Source: Clostridia bacterium
Lineage (GTDB): Bacteria; Bacillota; Clostridia; Christensenellales; CAAEEZ01
NCBI GenBank assembly: GCA_900755035.1
Contig: CAAEEZ010000014.1
Location: 1-64,000 of the forward strand
Length of the DNA stretch: 64,000 nucleotides
Direction: 5' to 3'
Positions 9,032 to 16,652 of the stretch are shown piece after piece. Below the pieces are notes generated by a model. That model saw nothing but the letters and a program-made list of their open reading frames with translations. It made no database searches and was not told the DNA's origin. Numbering within the stretch: the first letter of the stretch is position 1; the number at the start of each line of letters is the position of its first letter. The position numbers and the translations under genes are program-made.

Positions 9032-9171
9032 AAGCCCTCCCAACAATTTGGAAGGTCTCGCTTTAAGAGAAGAAGCTGGAGCGAATATTGTACCGCAAAC
9101 ATAAGTTTTTCGCCCAGAGGCACTCCACGTCCTACTGATACTTAACGCACAATAATCTAATCTTCCAAATG
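9032..9171 (-). ncRNA. Tetrahydrofolate (THF/folT) riboswitch with translational expression platform
   Basis: Read on the minus strand, 9166 to 9071 fits the THF class-I aptamer. It has a GGAAG/CTTCT P1-like stem, the hallmark TGCGTTAAGT segment, a TATTGT/ACAATA stem, and a pseudoknot between GGAGTG (9126-9121) and CGCTCC (9083-9078). Downstream, CCTTCCAA-ATTG-TTGGGAGG forms an 8-bp hairpin hiding the folC Shine-Dalgarno. Alternatively ATTTGGAAG (9170-9162), which contains the 5' P1 strand, pairs perfectly over 9 bp with CTTCCAAAT (9054-9046) and frees the ribosome binding site. The predicted logic is that ligand stabilises P1, the hairpin forms and folC translation is off. The aptamer class is recognised from memory of its consensus; the switch is inferred from pairing. 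Confidence 0.85.
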
Positions 9172-9191
9172 AATTATATTAAATTACTACA

Positions 9192-9220
9192 ATTATACTA
9201 CCTTTTAACGCTAATAGCAA
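9192..9220 (-). promoter_or_regulatory. Promoter of the folate operon
   Basis: On the minus strand: TTGCTA (9220-9215), 17-nt spacer, TATAAT (9197-9192). Transcription would start about 15 nt before the riboswitch aptamer. Confidence 0.75.
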
Positions 9221-9256
9221 AGGATTTAAGGTAAAAAGAGGAAACTCCCCACATAC

Positions 9257-9290
9257 TAAAAAAGGATAACAAAAACGCTATCCTTTATTT
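9257..9290. terminator. Terminator downstream of the accessory island
   Basis: AAAGGATA/TATCCTTT stem with a 10-nt loop and T-rich runs on both strands. It ends the minus-strand pair of hypothetical genes ahead of the folate promoter. Confidence 0.7.
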
Positions 9291-9332
9291 TTAGTGCAAA
9301 CTATTTTAATATAAAGCTTTAAGTATTCTATC

Positions 9333-9647
9333 TTAATCTAATCCAAGCCTTTTATTCAAATCGTCAAAATCAATAACCCATAAGTCGCTTTCTAGTTTTA
9401 CGGATATTTCAGAAATAAAGCGGTCAGCCATTTCATTTCTTTCTTTATCTGGATAATTATAAGTTTTTTCGTTGCCGTTTTTATCTACCATAAGAGATTC
9501 GTAATCAAAAGCGATTGCAACAAATTCTGCTAGTATATCGGCATTTATTTTAGATATATCAGTATCTTTTAATAGATATTTTTTTATAAATTCAACTGAT
9601 TCGTTTGAAAGCCTAAAAACAGTAACTTCTTTGTTTTTTTTCTTCAA
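9333..9647 (-). CDS. Hypothetical protein, 104 residues
   Basis: Not recognised. A small charged soluble protein: lysine-rich start, then a predicted helical region (RLSNESVEFIKKYLL), and an acidic C-terminal half ending DDLNKRLGLD. No signal peptide or membrane segment. The start is TTG, supported by AGGAGG at 9-nt spacing; that ribosome binding site overlaps the stop of the preceding gene, so the two form an operon. Codons favour AAT/GAT/TAT and CpG is scarce compared with neighbours, suggesting accessory DNA. Confidence 0.65.
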   Translation of the reverse strand: MKKKNKEVTVFRLSNESVEFIKKYLLKDTDISKINADILAEFVAIAFDYESLMVDKNGNEKTYNYPDKERNEMADRFISEISVKLESDLWVIDFDDLNKRLGLD

Positions 9648-9660
9648 TCGTATGTTCCTC

Positions 9661-10005
9661 CTATTTAAAATTTTTATAAACTTGTTTTCTTGCTCGTGGT
9701 GTGTTATGAAATTTGTTAATGCTTTTTACTACGTTAGTTTTATGTACAATATGTGTTATTGTTCTATTTTTATTATTAATTCTATCATATTGTTTTGTTC
9801 CATCTTGATAATAATAGTTTTTTGAGTTTAGACTTTTTTTGCTTAAAAGATTGGTAAGTAAATCTTTTTTCTTTAAGTTTCTGGATATGTCAACAGTCCG
9901 ATTTTGAGCGTGAGAAGAAATAAGATATTTCCCAACTTTCACCTGTTTTGTATCTTTTTTTGCCATTTCTTTTTTGGGCTTAAATATAAAACTAATGATA
10001 CTCAT
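9661..10005 (-). CDS. Hypothetical basic protein, 114 residues (weak DUF4258-like pattern)
   Basis: A 114-residue lysine/arginine-rich protein. The segment KVGKYLISSHAQNRTVDI followed by a helix and two beta-like stretches (YYYQDGTKQYDRI, RTITHIVHK) recalls the SHA-x2-R pattern of DUF4258/toxin-like proteins, but the resemblance is weak. GGAGG lies about 10 nt upstream of the ATG. It is first in a two-gene minus-strand operon with the 104-residue gene and divergent from the WYL-like regulator across a spacer with an inverted repeat. Codon use is CpG-poor. A toxin-antitoxin or mobile-element accessory role is possible but unproven. Confidence 0.6.
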   Translation of the reverse strand: MSIISFIFKPKKEMAKKDTKQVKVGKYLISSHAQNRTVDISRNLKKKDLLTNLLSKKSLNSKNYYYQDGTKQYDRINNKNRTITHIVHKTNVVKSINKFHNTPRARKQVYKNFK

Positions 10006-10104
10006 ATAATATCACCTCCTTTTTTAGTAGTCAATAATGAGTTTGCGCAAAGTTCTTTATAAATAAATTATAACAAGCAAAAATATATAGTACAAGTGAA
10101 AAGT

Positions 10105-10134
10105 GTCTACCTTGTTTTGCGGTACAAGGTAGAC
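10105..10134. promoter_or_regulatory. Perfect 11-bp inverted repeat, candidate operator
   Basis: GTCTACCTTGT and ACAAGGTAGAC flank an 8-nt spacer. A partial third copy, AAGTAGACAAG (10171-10181), lies between the -35 and -10 of the WYL-like gene. The repeat sits in the divergent intergenic region and lacks a U-tract, so an operator for the adjacent regulator is likelier than a terminator. Confidence 0.6.
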
Positions 10135-10161
10135 AAAATATATATAATAATGAGATATTTA

Positions 10162-10190
10162 TTGATTTTCAAGTAGACAAGTTGTATAAT
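10162..10190 (+). promoter_or_regulatory. Promoter of the WYL-like regulator
   Basis: TTGATT (10162-10167), 17-nt spacer, TATAAT (10185-10190). The predicted transcript start near 10197 excludes an upstream in-frame TTG at 10182 and supports the ATG at 10212. The spacer holds a GTAGACAAG half-site matching the upstream inverted repeat. Confidence 0.75.
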
Positions 10191-10211
10191 ATTGGAAAAG
10201 GAGAATGCGAT

Positions 10212-10967
10212 ATGCCTGATAAAATTAAGGTAAAAGTGTCGTCTTTTGTGGCAAATGTATTAGAAAATGATGCTTTATGTTTTGGTTTTATTAAAAATGA
10301 TAAGTCTAATAAAAATGCTTTGCTTAATAAACTTATTCCTACGCTTGTAGAAGTGAGAAAAGCAAGGCGTAATGAAATTGAAAGCATATTAAAGAATGAA
10401 TACAATAGAAAGGATAGCGAAAATATATATAATGCGGTAAATACTGTAATTGATAAAGTGTACTTCAATGATGCTGAATTGAATTCTTTGGAAGAATATA
10501 TTTGGATAAGACCATCTAAAGAAAATATGATAGTATTTGATGAGATAGAAACAAGTGAAACTTTAATAACGGCACAAGAGATACCGGTTTATATTCGTGG
10601 GTTATTAAACGAATATTCCCGTTTTCCACAGTACAAAAGAGAAATGCTTGTTTTTGATAGAGAATTAGATGTTTTTGATAGTGCCTGTTTTACTCGTCAA
10701 ATATTACATTTTAAGAATAAAGAAAATCAAAAGAGATATAAAGCGTTTGCGTTTAACTATTATTATGGATATTTGTACAATCAGACGAATTATTGTGTAA
10801 TTTACGATATAAATGAGTGTAAAATTAGAGCAGTCCCGTTATGCGAAATACAAGATATATATATGATAAAACAACGATACCAACCGAGTGATAAATTATT
10901 AAATTTGTTGCAAAATTATGTTGATGATTGTAATTTTGAAGAAGAAATAAGCGTGGGGGTGGAATAA
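10212..10967 (+). CDS. RHH-WYL-like transcriptional regulator (putative)
   Basis: A 251-residue protein. The N-terminus (IKVKVSSFVANVL, then NALLNKLIPTL) fits a ribbon-helix-helix DNA-binding fold. The C-terminal half (FARQ-like TRQILHFK, AFAFNYYYGYLY, NYCVIYD, KIRAVPLCEIQDIYM) resembles a WYL ligand-sensing domain. WYL proteins commonly regulate phage-defence and mobile-element loci. The start is set by AAAAGGAG 8 nt upstream and by the promoter position. Its own promoter contains a half-site of the 11-bp inverted repeat, suggesting autoregulation and control of the divergent pair. Assignment is from by-eye patterns only. Codon use is AT-rich and CpG-poor. Confidence 0.6.
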   Translation: MPDKIKVKVSSFVANVLENDALCFGFIKNDKSNKNALLNKLIPTLVEVRKARRNEIESILKNEYNRKDSENIYNAVNTVIDKVYFNDAELNSLEEYIWIRPSKENMIVFDEIETSETLITAQEIPVYIRGLLNEYSRFPQYKREMLVFDRELDVFDSACFTRQILHFKNKENQKRYKAFAFNYYYGYLYNQTNYCVIYDINECKIRAVPLCEIQDIYMIKQRYQPSDKLLNLLQNYVDDCNFEEEISVGVE

Positions 10968-11099
10968 ATGTTTTTTAATAAAGAAAAAAAGAAAAGCAAT
11001 TACGTAAAAGCAAAGACACCAGAGGCACGAAGAAAACAAAAGCAAGCGATAGCAGCATATTATGCGAAAAAGAAAACTAAAACAAAAAATGGCAATTAA
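10968..11099 (+). CDS. Small basic protein, 43 residues
   Basis: Not recognised. The ATG directly abuts the stop of the WYL-like gene, with a GGGGGTGG ribosome binding site inside that gene, so it is co-transcribed and probably coupled. The product is very basic, with long lysine stretches (NKEKKKS, AKKKTKTKNGN) and ARRKQKQAIAAYY in the middle. A nucleic-acid-binding or accessory role is possible. A strong terminator follows after 5 nt, supporting a real short gene. Confidence 0.55.
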   Translation: MFFNKEKKKSNYVKAKTPEARRKQKQAIAAYYAKKKTKTKNGN

Positions 11100-11102
11100 A
11101 AA

Positions 11103-11132
11103 ATCTGCAATAGACGTATTGCAGAATTTTTA
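11103..11132. terminator. Bidirectional terminator
   Basis: TCTGCAATA/TATTGCAGA stem with a GACG loop and T-runs on both strands. It lies between the 43-residue gene and the convergent phosphoglycerate mutase gene. Confidence 0.85.
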
Positions 11133-11171
11133 ATTTGTTGAAAACGTAATTGAAGTTTAGAGCCTAATAGA

Positions 11172-12383
11172 TTATTTTACGCTAAGAAACTCTTTTATTA
11201 GGTCAGAGCCAACGGGGATAAAGTAGCCCGTTTTTTCGGCGTCCTTTTCGCTGTAACTTTCGTTAGCGCCTAAGTCCTTGGTGCTAGAATATATCATAAA
11301 CGGCACGGGTTCTTTTGCGTGTGTTTTGGTTGCGATAGGCGTAGGGTGGTCGGGTAAAACCATAATTGCAAAGTCCTCTTTTGCCTTAGTCAGCCCGTTA
11401 AACAGCGTGCCTACGATATTTTGGTCAATTTGTTCTATTGCGTTTATTTTTGCTTTTACGTTGCCTTGGTGTCCGCTTTCGTCGGGTGCTTCGATATGAA
11501 CGTAAACGAAATCGTTGCCGTCAAGTAGCGCTTTAAGTGCAGTCTCGCCCTTTCCTAAGAAATTAGTTACGACGCCACCCGTTGCCCCTTCCACTTCGTA
11601 CAATTTAAGCCCTGCGGAAATGGCTATACCTTTAAGTAGATCCACGGCGCAAACCATAGCGCCTTTTTTGCCAAATTTTTGTTCGAAATTGTCTAAAAGA
11701 GGTTTAGTGCCTTCGCCCCATAGCCAAATAGAGTTTGCAGGGTTCTTGCCTTCTTTTATTCTTTTTAGGTTTACAGGGTGGTCCTTTAATAGTTCGTATG
11801 ACTTTTCTTGTAGCGCTCTATAAAACTCGGCGTCTTTGTCCTTAGGTAGATACTCAGATATTACTTTGCCCGATATGTCGTGTGGTGGAGTAAAGTCCGT
11901 ACCCGTTGTGGTATGTTTTACTATTAGGCAATGTCTGTAACTAATGCCCGAATAAAAATGAAAATCCTCAGTGCCTAAGTTTGCCTCCACGTACTTAATT
12001 AGTTCGTCGGCTTCTTTCGTGGATATTTCACCTGCGCTGTAATCAACCATAGTTTTGTCTTGGTAATTTTTCTCGTTAGACAAAGTAACTAGGTTGCAAC
12101 GAATAGCAATGTCGTCGTCTGCCATTTTTATGCCTAGGCTAACTGCTTCTAGTGGCGAACGTCCCGTGTAATACTTTTCGGGTGCATAACCTAAAACCGA
12201 TAGGTTAGCAGTGTCGCTTGCCGGCTTAAATCCTTCGGGAATGGTTTTTACCATGCCTTCCTTGGCTGTTTTTGCTAGTAAATCCATATACGGTTTGTTG
12301 CTTACTTCAAGCGGAGTTTTGTCTCCTAGTTCGGCAAGCGGTCTATCCGCCATACCGTCACCTAAAATCAATGCGTATTTCAT
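11172..12383 (-). CDS. apgM: 2,3-bisphosphoglycerate-independent phosphoglycerate mutase (ApgM type)
   Basis: A 403-residue alkaline-phosphatase superfamily enzyme interconverting 3- and 2-phosphoglycerate in glycolysis. Metal-binding ILGDGMAD opens the protein; the PASDTANLSVLGY block near residue 54 holds the expected nucleophile Ser56; the C-terminal DHPTP and the THAKEPVPFMIY segment complete the fold. Length matches the archaeal-type ApgM family rather than the roughly 510-residue GpmI. AAGGAG lies about 7 nt before the ATG. It appears monocistronic. Confidence 0.92.
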   Translation of the reverse strand: MKYALILGDGMADRPLAELGDKTPLEVSNKPYMDLLAKTAKEGMVKTIPEGFKPASDTANLSVLGYAPEKYYTGRSPLEAVSLGIKMADDDIAIRCNLVTLSNEKNYQDKTMVDYSAGEISTKEADELIKYVEANLGTEDFHFYSGISYRHCLIVKHTTTGTDFTPPHDISGKVISEYLPKDKDAEFYRALQEKSYELLKDHPVNLKRIKEGKNPANSIWLWGEGTKPLLDNFEQKFGKKGAMVCAVDLLKGIAISAGLKLYEVEGATGGVVTNFLGKGETALKALLDGNDFVYVHIEAPDESGHQGNVKAKINAIEQIDQNIVGTLFNGLTKAKEDFAIMVLPDHPTPIATKTHAKEPVPFMIYSSTKDLGANESYSEKDAEKTGYFIPVGSDLIKEFLSVK

Positions 12384-12400
12384 AATATCTCCTTAATATA

Positions 12401-12429
12401 ATGGTATTATCAACTTAAAAAAAAGTCAA
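12401..12429 (-). promoter_or_regulatory. Promoter of apgM
   Basis: On the minus strand: TTGACT (12429-12424), 17-nt spacer, TACCAT (12406-12401). The -10 is a weak match. Confidence 0.5.
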
Positions 12430-12440
12430 TAAAAAAAGTA

Positions 12441-12469
12441 TTGTATAAAAAGAAATAATAGTATATAAT
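12441..12469 (+). promoter_or_regulatory. Promoter of the acyltransferase gene
   Basis: TTGTAT (12441-12446), 17-nt spacer, TATAAT (12464-12469). The leader would be very short, starting a few bases before GGAGG at 12480. Confidence 0.65.
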
Positions 12470-12486
12470 TACTTAATACGGAGGTA

Positions 12487-13731
12487 ATGGCATTTTTGCT
12501 AACTGAAAATATGGACAATAAGAAAAAGAGTAAAAAATATCGTTTTGGCTATTACAATACGTTATACAAAGCGTTAGTTATTAAATTCAAAAGAAGATAT
12601 AAGCCGATAATAGACAAGGAGGCGTTGCAGTCGCTAGATAGACCGTGCTTAATATTCTGCAACCACGGTTCTATTTTCGATTTCATTTTGGCAGGGGCGG
12701 TAATTTTGCCTAAAAAGGCAGTATTCGTAACGACTAGGCGTACGATGTTCAAAATACCTTTTAATTGGGTGGTAAATAAAGCCCCGCATATTCTACGAGA
12801 CCAATTTAGCGCAGACGTAAAAAGTATTATCGAAATGCGTGATGCGTTAAAGCAAGGCTACAACGTTGTGCTTTACCCAGAGGGCAAAGTGTCTACGTGT
12901 GGCGTAACTAACCATATTCCAAAGGCTACGGGTAAACTTGTAAAACTATTCAAAGTGCCTGTGGTTACTATTTTAAGTAAAGGGAATTGGGCGGTTAAAC
13001 CGTCGTGGGCAAGTCACCTTAGAGACGGGCGTGTAGAATTAACTAGCAAACTAATTCTTGACGAAGAACAAATTGAAAAGATGTCGCAAGAAGAGTTGCA
13101 GCAGGTGATTGAAAAGGAACTTAGTTACAACGAAAATCTTTACCAGATTGAAAATAACTACGAGTTTAGAGGTTTGCATTTTGCAGAGGGGCTAGAAAAA
13201 GTATTGTACAAATGTCCCGTTTGCCAAAAGGAATTTTGCATGACCACGAAGGATTTTGATATCACTTGTACGAATTGTGGTTTTACCGCAAAATATAATC
13301 GCAACGGGAAAATAACTTCTAGCGAAGAGAATTTTAACTTTGATAGGATAGATTTGTGGTACGACTACGAAAAGGAAAGCCTTAGAAAAGAATTAGAAAG
13401 CGACGACTTTAAGATAGTAGGCAGGGTAAGTTGCGAAGTTGCCAACGAGAAAAAGGCAAAGTACGACGTAATTGGCGAAGGCGACTTGATTATGGATAAA
13501 AACGCCATAAAATTCGTGCCTGATAATAACGGCGAACCTTTAACTTATAAGATAGACAAAGTGGAAAGTATCCCGTTTACCGTCGGCGTACAAATATACC
13601 TAATAATCGACGGTAAAAACTACGAGTTTACTTTTACCGATAAACTAATGAGCACCAAATACAATATGGCAGTTGAACTGCTATCAGAGGGAAGAGATGT
13701 TGAGAAGAAAAAAAGAAAAGGCAGAGGTTAA
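12487..13731 (+). CDS. PlsC-like acyltransferase with C-terminal zinc ribbon domain
   Basis: A 414-residue protein. The N-terminal half is a 1-acyl-glycerol-3-phosphate acyltransferase domain with catalytic NHGSIFD (H60, D65) and the substrate motif YPEGK. No long membrane segment is obvious. From about residue 240 a zinc ribbon (CPVC and CTNC pairs) is followed by a 130-residue beta-rich domain of unknown role and a very basic C-terminus. The start is uncertain: ATG 12487 is only 2 nt from GGAGG, TTG 12496 is 11 nt away, and ATG 12511 is 26 nt away. The 3' end overlaps the next gene by 35 nt, so the products are probably coupled. The acyl acceptor is unknown. Confidence 0.8.
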   Translation: MAFLLTENMDNKKKSKKYRFGYYNTLYKALVIKFKRRYKPIIDKEALQSLDRPCLIFCNHGSIFDFILAGAVILPKKAVFVTTRRTMFKIPFNWVVNKAPHILRDQFSADVKSIIEMRDALKQGYNVVLYPEGKVSTCGVTNHIPKATGKLVKLFKVPVVTILSKGNWAVKPSWASHLRDGRVELTSKLILDEEQIEKMSQEELQQVIEKELSYNENLYQIENNYEFRGLHFAEGLEKVLYKCPVCQKEFCMTTKDFDITCTNCGFTAKYNRNGKITSSEENFNFDRIDLWYDYEKESLRKELESDDFKIVGRVSCEVANEKKAKYDVIGEGDLIMDKNAIKFVPDNNGEPLTYKIDKVESIPFTVGVQIYLIIDGKNYEFTFTDKLMSTKYNMAVELLSEGRDVEKKKRKGRG

Positions 13732-15652
13732 ACCGGAATTAAGATTTTACGCGCTTCAAATAGGCGACGTAAAGCCTAAGGGCTGGTTAAAAGACCAAAT
13801 GGACGCATTCGTTAGTAATTTTATTGCTGAAACTAATTCGTCGTGGAGCAAAGTGAATAATACGCTGTGGACGGGTGGAAAAGGCGACTACGGATACGAG
13901 GGATTAAGTTACGTAAACGGTGTTTTGAAGCTTGCTTATCAAATGGATAACGTAGACCTAAAAAGGCGTTTCAAACCGTGGATAGACGGCATTATGGCTA
14001 CGGGAAAACCTAACGGCGATTTTGGTAAAGAAGAGGATAGCGATTGGCTTTACAAGATTTACGCTATTAGACTTATTGCTACCTATTACGAACTTACAAC
14101 CGACAAAACTGCCTACGAATTTATTTTCAAATTTCTAAAATATCAGTATAACGAGATAGACTTAATGCCGTTTAGTATTAACGCAATGGCAAGTTTATAC
14201 GTCGAAATTGAACTATTAAACACGCTTTTTGATATTACAGGCAAAGAATTCTTTTTGGAGATGAAACAAAAATTAGCAAGGTACGGCTATGATTTTAGAA
14301 GTTATTTTACGTCGTTACCGTACACTAGCGAAACGCAAAAATATCTATCGAAAAGAACGGCATATTTTAAGGCGAACCAAATAAAAAAACAGCAAACGGT
14401 GGAAGACCTAGCAAAAGTGGAAAAGACTTTGTCCGAAAACCGAGATAAAAAAGTGCAAAAGTACGTATTGTCGCACGGCAGAGTCGTTGGTGGGAACTTG
14501 TCTATTATGATGGAGATGGCAAAACATACTAACGACGACGAGAGAGAACTGACGAAAAATTTCGTAAAAACGTTGTACCAACATCACGGTTTAGTAAACG
14601 GCTGTTTTAGTAGCGACGACCATCTTGACGGTAGAGATGCGGACGTTGGATACAGTTTGTCTACGGCAATTTTGACGCTGAAATCAATGCTAGACCTTGA
14701 AAGATTATCGGCTGACTCATATTACACGAATTATGCCGACGATATATTCTATAACGCAGTGCTAGGTGGAATTAGCGAGGATTACTCGAAGGTGCAAACG
14801 GTGGCGTCGTGCAATCAAATAGGACTAAACGAGTATTATTCATACAAAGCAAAAGACAACTGTTTTGCTAAAAAAGTTGGCGACGAACTAACTTCCGTAG
14901 TAAGTGATGCGTTTAGCGAATTTACCGATAGCCTAGCGTATTTAACTGACGACGGCTTTGCGTTTTGCCACTATGCTCCTTGCGTAATTAGTAGTGAGTA
15001 CGACGGAGTAAACGTAGAGATAGAGGAGGAAACGAGTTATCCGTTCGATGGTAACGTAACGCTGAAAATTAACGAACTAAGCGACAATAAAGAAATGACG
15101 TTTAGGCTGATTGTGCCAAAATATACTACTATTTCCGTACTTGTAAACGGCAACGAAGTGGCAAAAGGCGTTAATGGATTTGTAAATATTAAAAAGGTGT
15201 TCCAAAGAGGCGACGTTATCACCGTTAAAGTAAATAATTCGCTTAGGGCAGTGTTTAACGACGACGGCAGTATGAGTTTTAGAATGGGTGGTCTAATTTT
15301 GTGTAACCATATATCTTCTAACCTTATTACCGATAAAAAAGGATTAGACAGTGCAGAGTGCAGGGAAGATTACAGAAAAGCGCCTATTATAAAGGATAAA
15401 AGATTAGAGATAAAAGAGATAAGAAAATCACTAAGTAAATATCCGTTTTCTATGAAAAATCCAGGCGTAAAAGTAAAACTAAAAGCCGACTACGTAACGA
15501 ATTGGTCGAAGGACGTTTTGGCTTATGCTAAATTACCTAGAACGGCAAAATTCTCGGGTAACGAGGACGAAATAACGCTTGTTCCGTATGCCTCAACGAT
15601 AAATAGAATTAGTCAATTTCCATACAAAGTGGTGGAAACGAAAAGCAAATAA
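13697..15652 (+). CDS. DUF1680 / GH127-like protein, 651 residues
   Basis: Resembles the DUF1680 (beta-L-arabinofuranosidase, GH127/146) family: IGDVKPKGWLKDQMD near the start, a helical (alpha/alpha)6-like core with YTNYADDIFYNAVLGGI, and the SYPFDGNVTLKI beta block. No signal peptide, so it appears cytoplasmic. The paired cysteines that hold the catalytic zinc in characterised GH127 enzymes are not evident (only isolated Cys such as VASCNQ). Activity may therefore differ or be absent. I chose ATG 13697 because AGAGG lies 6 nt upstream; an earlier in-frame start exists. It overlaps the acyltransferase gene by 35 nt and ends at a terminator. Confidence 0.7.
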   Translation: MLRRKKEKAEVKPELRFYALQIGDVKPKGWLKDQMDAFVSNFIAETNSSWSKVNNTLWTGGKGDYGYEGLSYVNGVLKLAYQMDNVDLKRRFKPWIDGIMATGKPNGDFGKEEDSDWLYKIYAIRLIATYYELTTDKTAYEFIFKFLKYQYNEIDLMPFSINAMASLYVEIELLNTLFDITGKEFFLEMKQKLARYGYDFRSYFTSLPYTSETQKYLSKRTAYFKANQIKKQQTVEDLAKVEKTLSENRDKKVQKYVLSHGRVVGGNLSIMMEMAKHTNDDERELTKNFVKTLYQHHGLVNGCFSSDDHLDGRDADVGYSLSTAILTLKSMLDLERLSADSYYTNYADDIFYNAVLGGISEDYSKVQTVASCNQIGLNEYYSYKAKDNCFAKKVGDELTSVVSDAFSEFTDSLAYLTDDGFAFCHYAPCVISSEYDGVNVEIEEETSYPFDGNVTLKINELSDNKEMTFRLIVPKYTTISVLVNGNEVAKGVNGFVNIKKVFQRGDVITVKVNNSLRAVFNDDGSMSFRMGGLILCNHISSNLITDKKGLDSAECREDYRKAPIIKDKRLEIKEIRKSLSKYPFSMKNPGVKVKLKADYVTNWSKDVLAYAKLPRTAKFSGNEDEITLVPYASTINRISQFPYKVVETKSK

Positions 15653-15665
15653 TAAAAAACGAATT

Positions 15666-15690
15666 AGCCGACTACGGTCGGCTTTTTTTG
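15666..15690 (+). terminator. Rho-independent terminator
   Basis: AGCCGAC/GTCGGCT stem, TACG loop, seven T. It ends the acyltransferase / DUF1680 operon. The roughly 135 bp that follow up to 15825 hold nothing I can identify. Confidence 0.9.
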
Positions 15691-15824
15691 TGCTGAATAT
15701 ATAGTAAATACTGACAAATATTAAAATGAATTATATTTTACGTTGGTAGTTTATTTGCCGCAATACGCCGTATTTTAATTAAAATTGAAGTAGAATTTTG
15801 CGTTGTAAAAAACGCTCGTTTGTC

Positions 15825-16652
15825 TTAAAACAAAATCCACGAATTAAATATACTTTTGCTTACAATCATAAGTACTATTGCAAAGAAAATTTGTGGAATA
15901 AAGTAAAAATACAGGGCGTGTCTACCTACGAAATTGACGGGCTTTGTAACAATGCAATTAAACTTTTCAAGGTAACTTTTTTTGCCCTTATAAAATACTT
16001 TGCCTATAACTACGCCAACTAGGAAAACGGCAAAATGTGGGAATAGTGGGAAGAAGTCCCCTGGTGAATAAAATTCGTAGTAAACTGCCCATTCTCTAAC
16101 GAATATCGAGCAAATAGGCGACGACGGCAATATTGCTCCAATCGTTGCGTAATAATTGATAAGAACTAGCGTTATGGAAAGTAAAGTAGCAACGGGCAAT
16201 AGGATTTTGTCGTTACTATTTGCTAGTCTATTTATAAATTCCCAAATTAAAATACAAAATGCAAGCGAAGTTAGTACCCCAAAGTGTATGAATTGTTCGG
16301 ACATAAAATAGTACGAACCAAGCGACAATACAAGGCTAACCATAAATAGTAGCATGCCTCTTTTGAAGTTGTTTTTGGAAAAAGTCGTACTTAATCCGCA
16401 AATTAAAAAGAAAAGGGCGGCAATCACGGGCTCGGCTTGGTTTCTAAGCGTGCCGTTGAAATAATTGTTTGCAAAATCGTAGAAATTGTATAAGGAATTA
16501 TTGCCGTTAAATCCGTAATTTACCCACGCAGGACCAAAAATATTGCTAACTAAAAACATAAAATGGTCAAACACCATAAGAAGCACGATAAAGCCCCTTA
16601 TAAAGTCGATTTCCCATATTCTGTTTTTATTTTTAAGCAAATTTTTTTTCAT
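15825..16652 (-). CDS. Membrane protein, DUF1624 / heparan-alpha-glucosaminide N-acetyltransferase-like
   Basis: A 275-residue polytopic membrane protein with about seven or eight hydrophobic segments. The N-terminal IDFIRGFIVLLMVFDHFMF is the hallmark of the DUF1624/HGSNAT acyltransferase family, which moves acyl groups across membranes to sugars. FLICGLSTTFSKNNFKRG is also typical. It overlaps the upstream gene by 4 nt and is last in a TetR-headed operon. The acceptor substrate is unknown. Confidence 0.8.
   Translation of the reverse strand: MKKNLLKNKNRIWEIDFIRGFIVLLMVFDHFMFLVSNIFGPAWVNYGFNGNNSLYNFYDFANNYFNGTLRNQAEPVIAALFFLICGLSTTFSKNNFKRGMLLFMVSLVLSLGSYYFMSEQFIHFGVLTSLAFCILIWEFINRLANSNDKILLPVATLLSITLVLINYYATIGAILPSSPICSIFVREWAVYYEFYSPGDFFPLFPHFAVFLVGVVIGKVFYKGKKSYLEKFNCIVTKPVNFVGRHALYFYFIPQIFFAIVLMIVSKSIFNSWILF

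Noticed and set aside
9032..9046. Longer FolC starting at TTG 9046
   Set aside because: The TTG lies inside the riboswitch switching helix and lacks its own ribosome binding site. ATG 9031 directly follows GGGAGGG.
10105..10134. Inverted repeat as a transcription terminator
   Set aside because: No T-run follows on either strand, and it lies between divergent genes next to promoters, so an operator is more likely.
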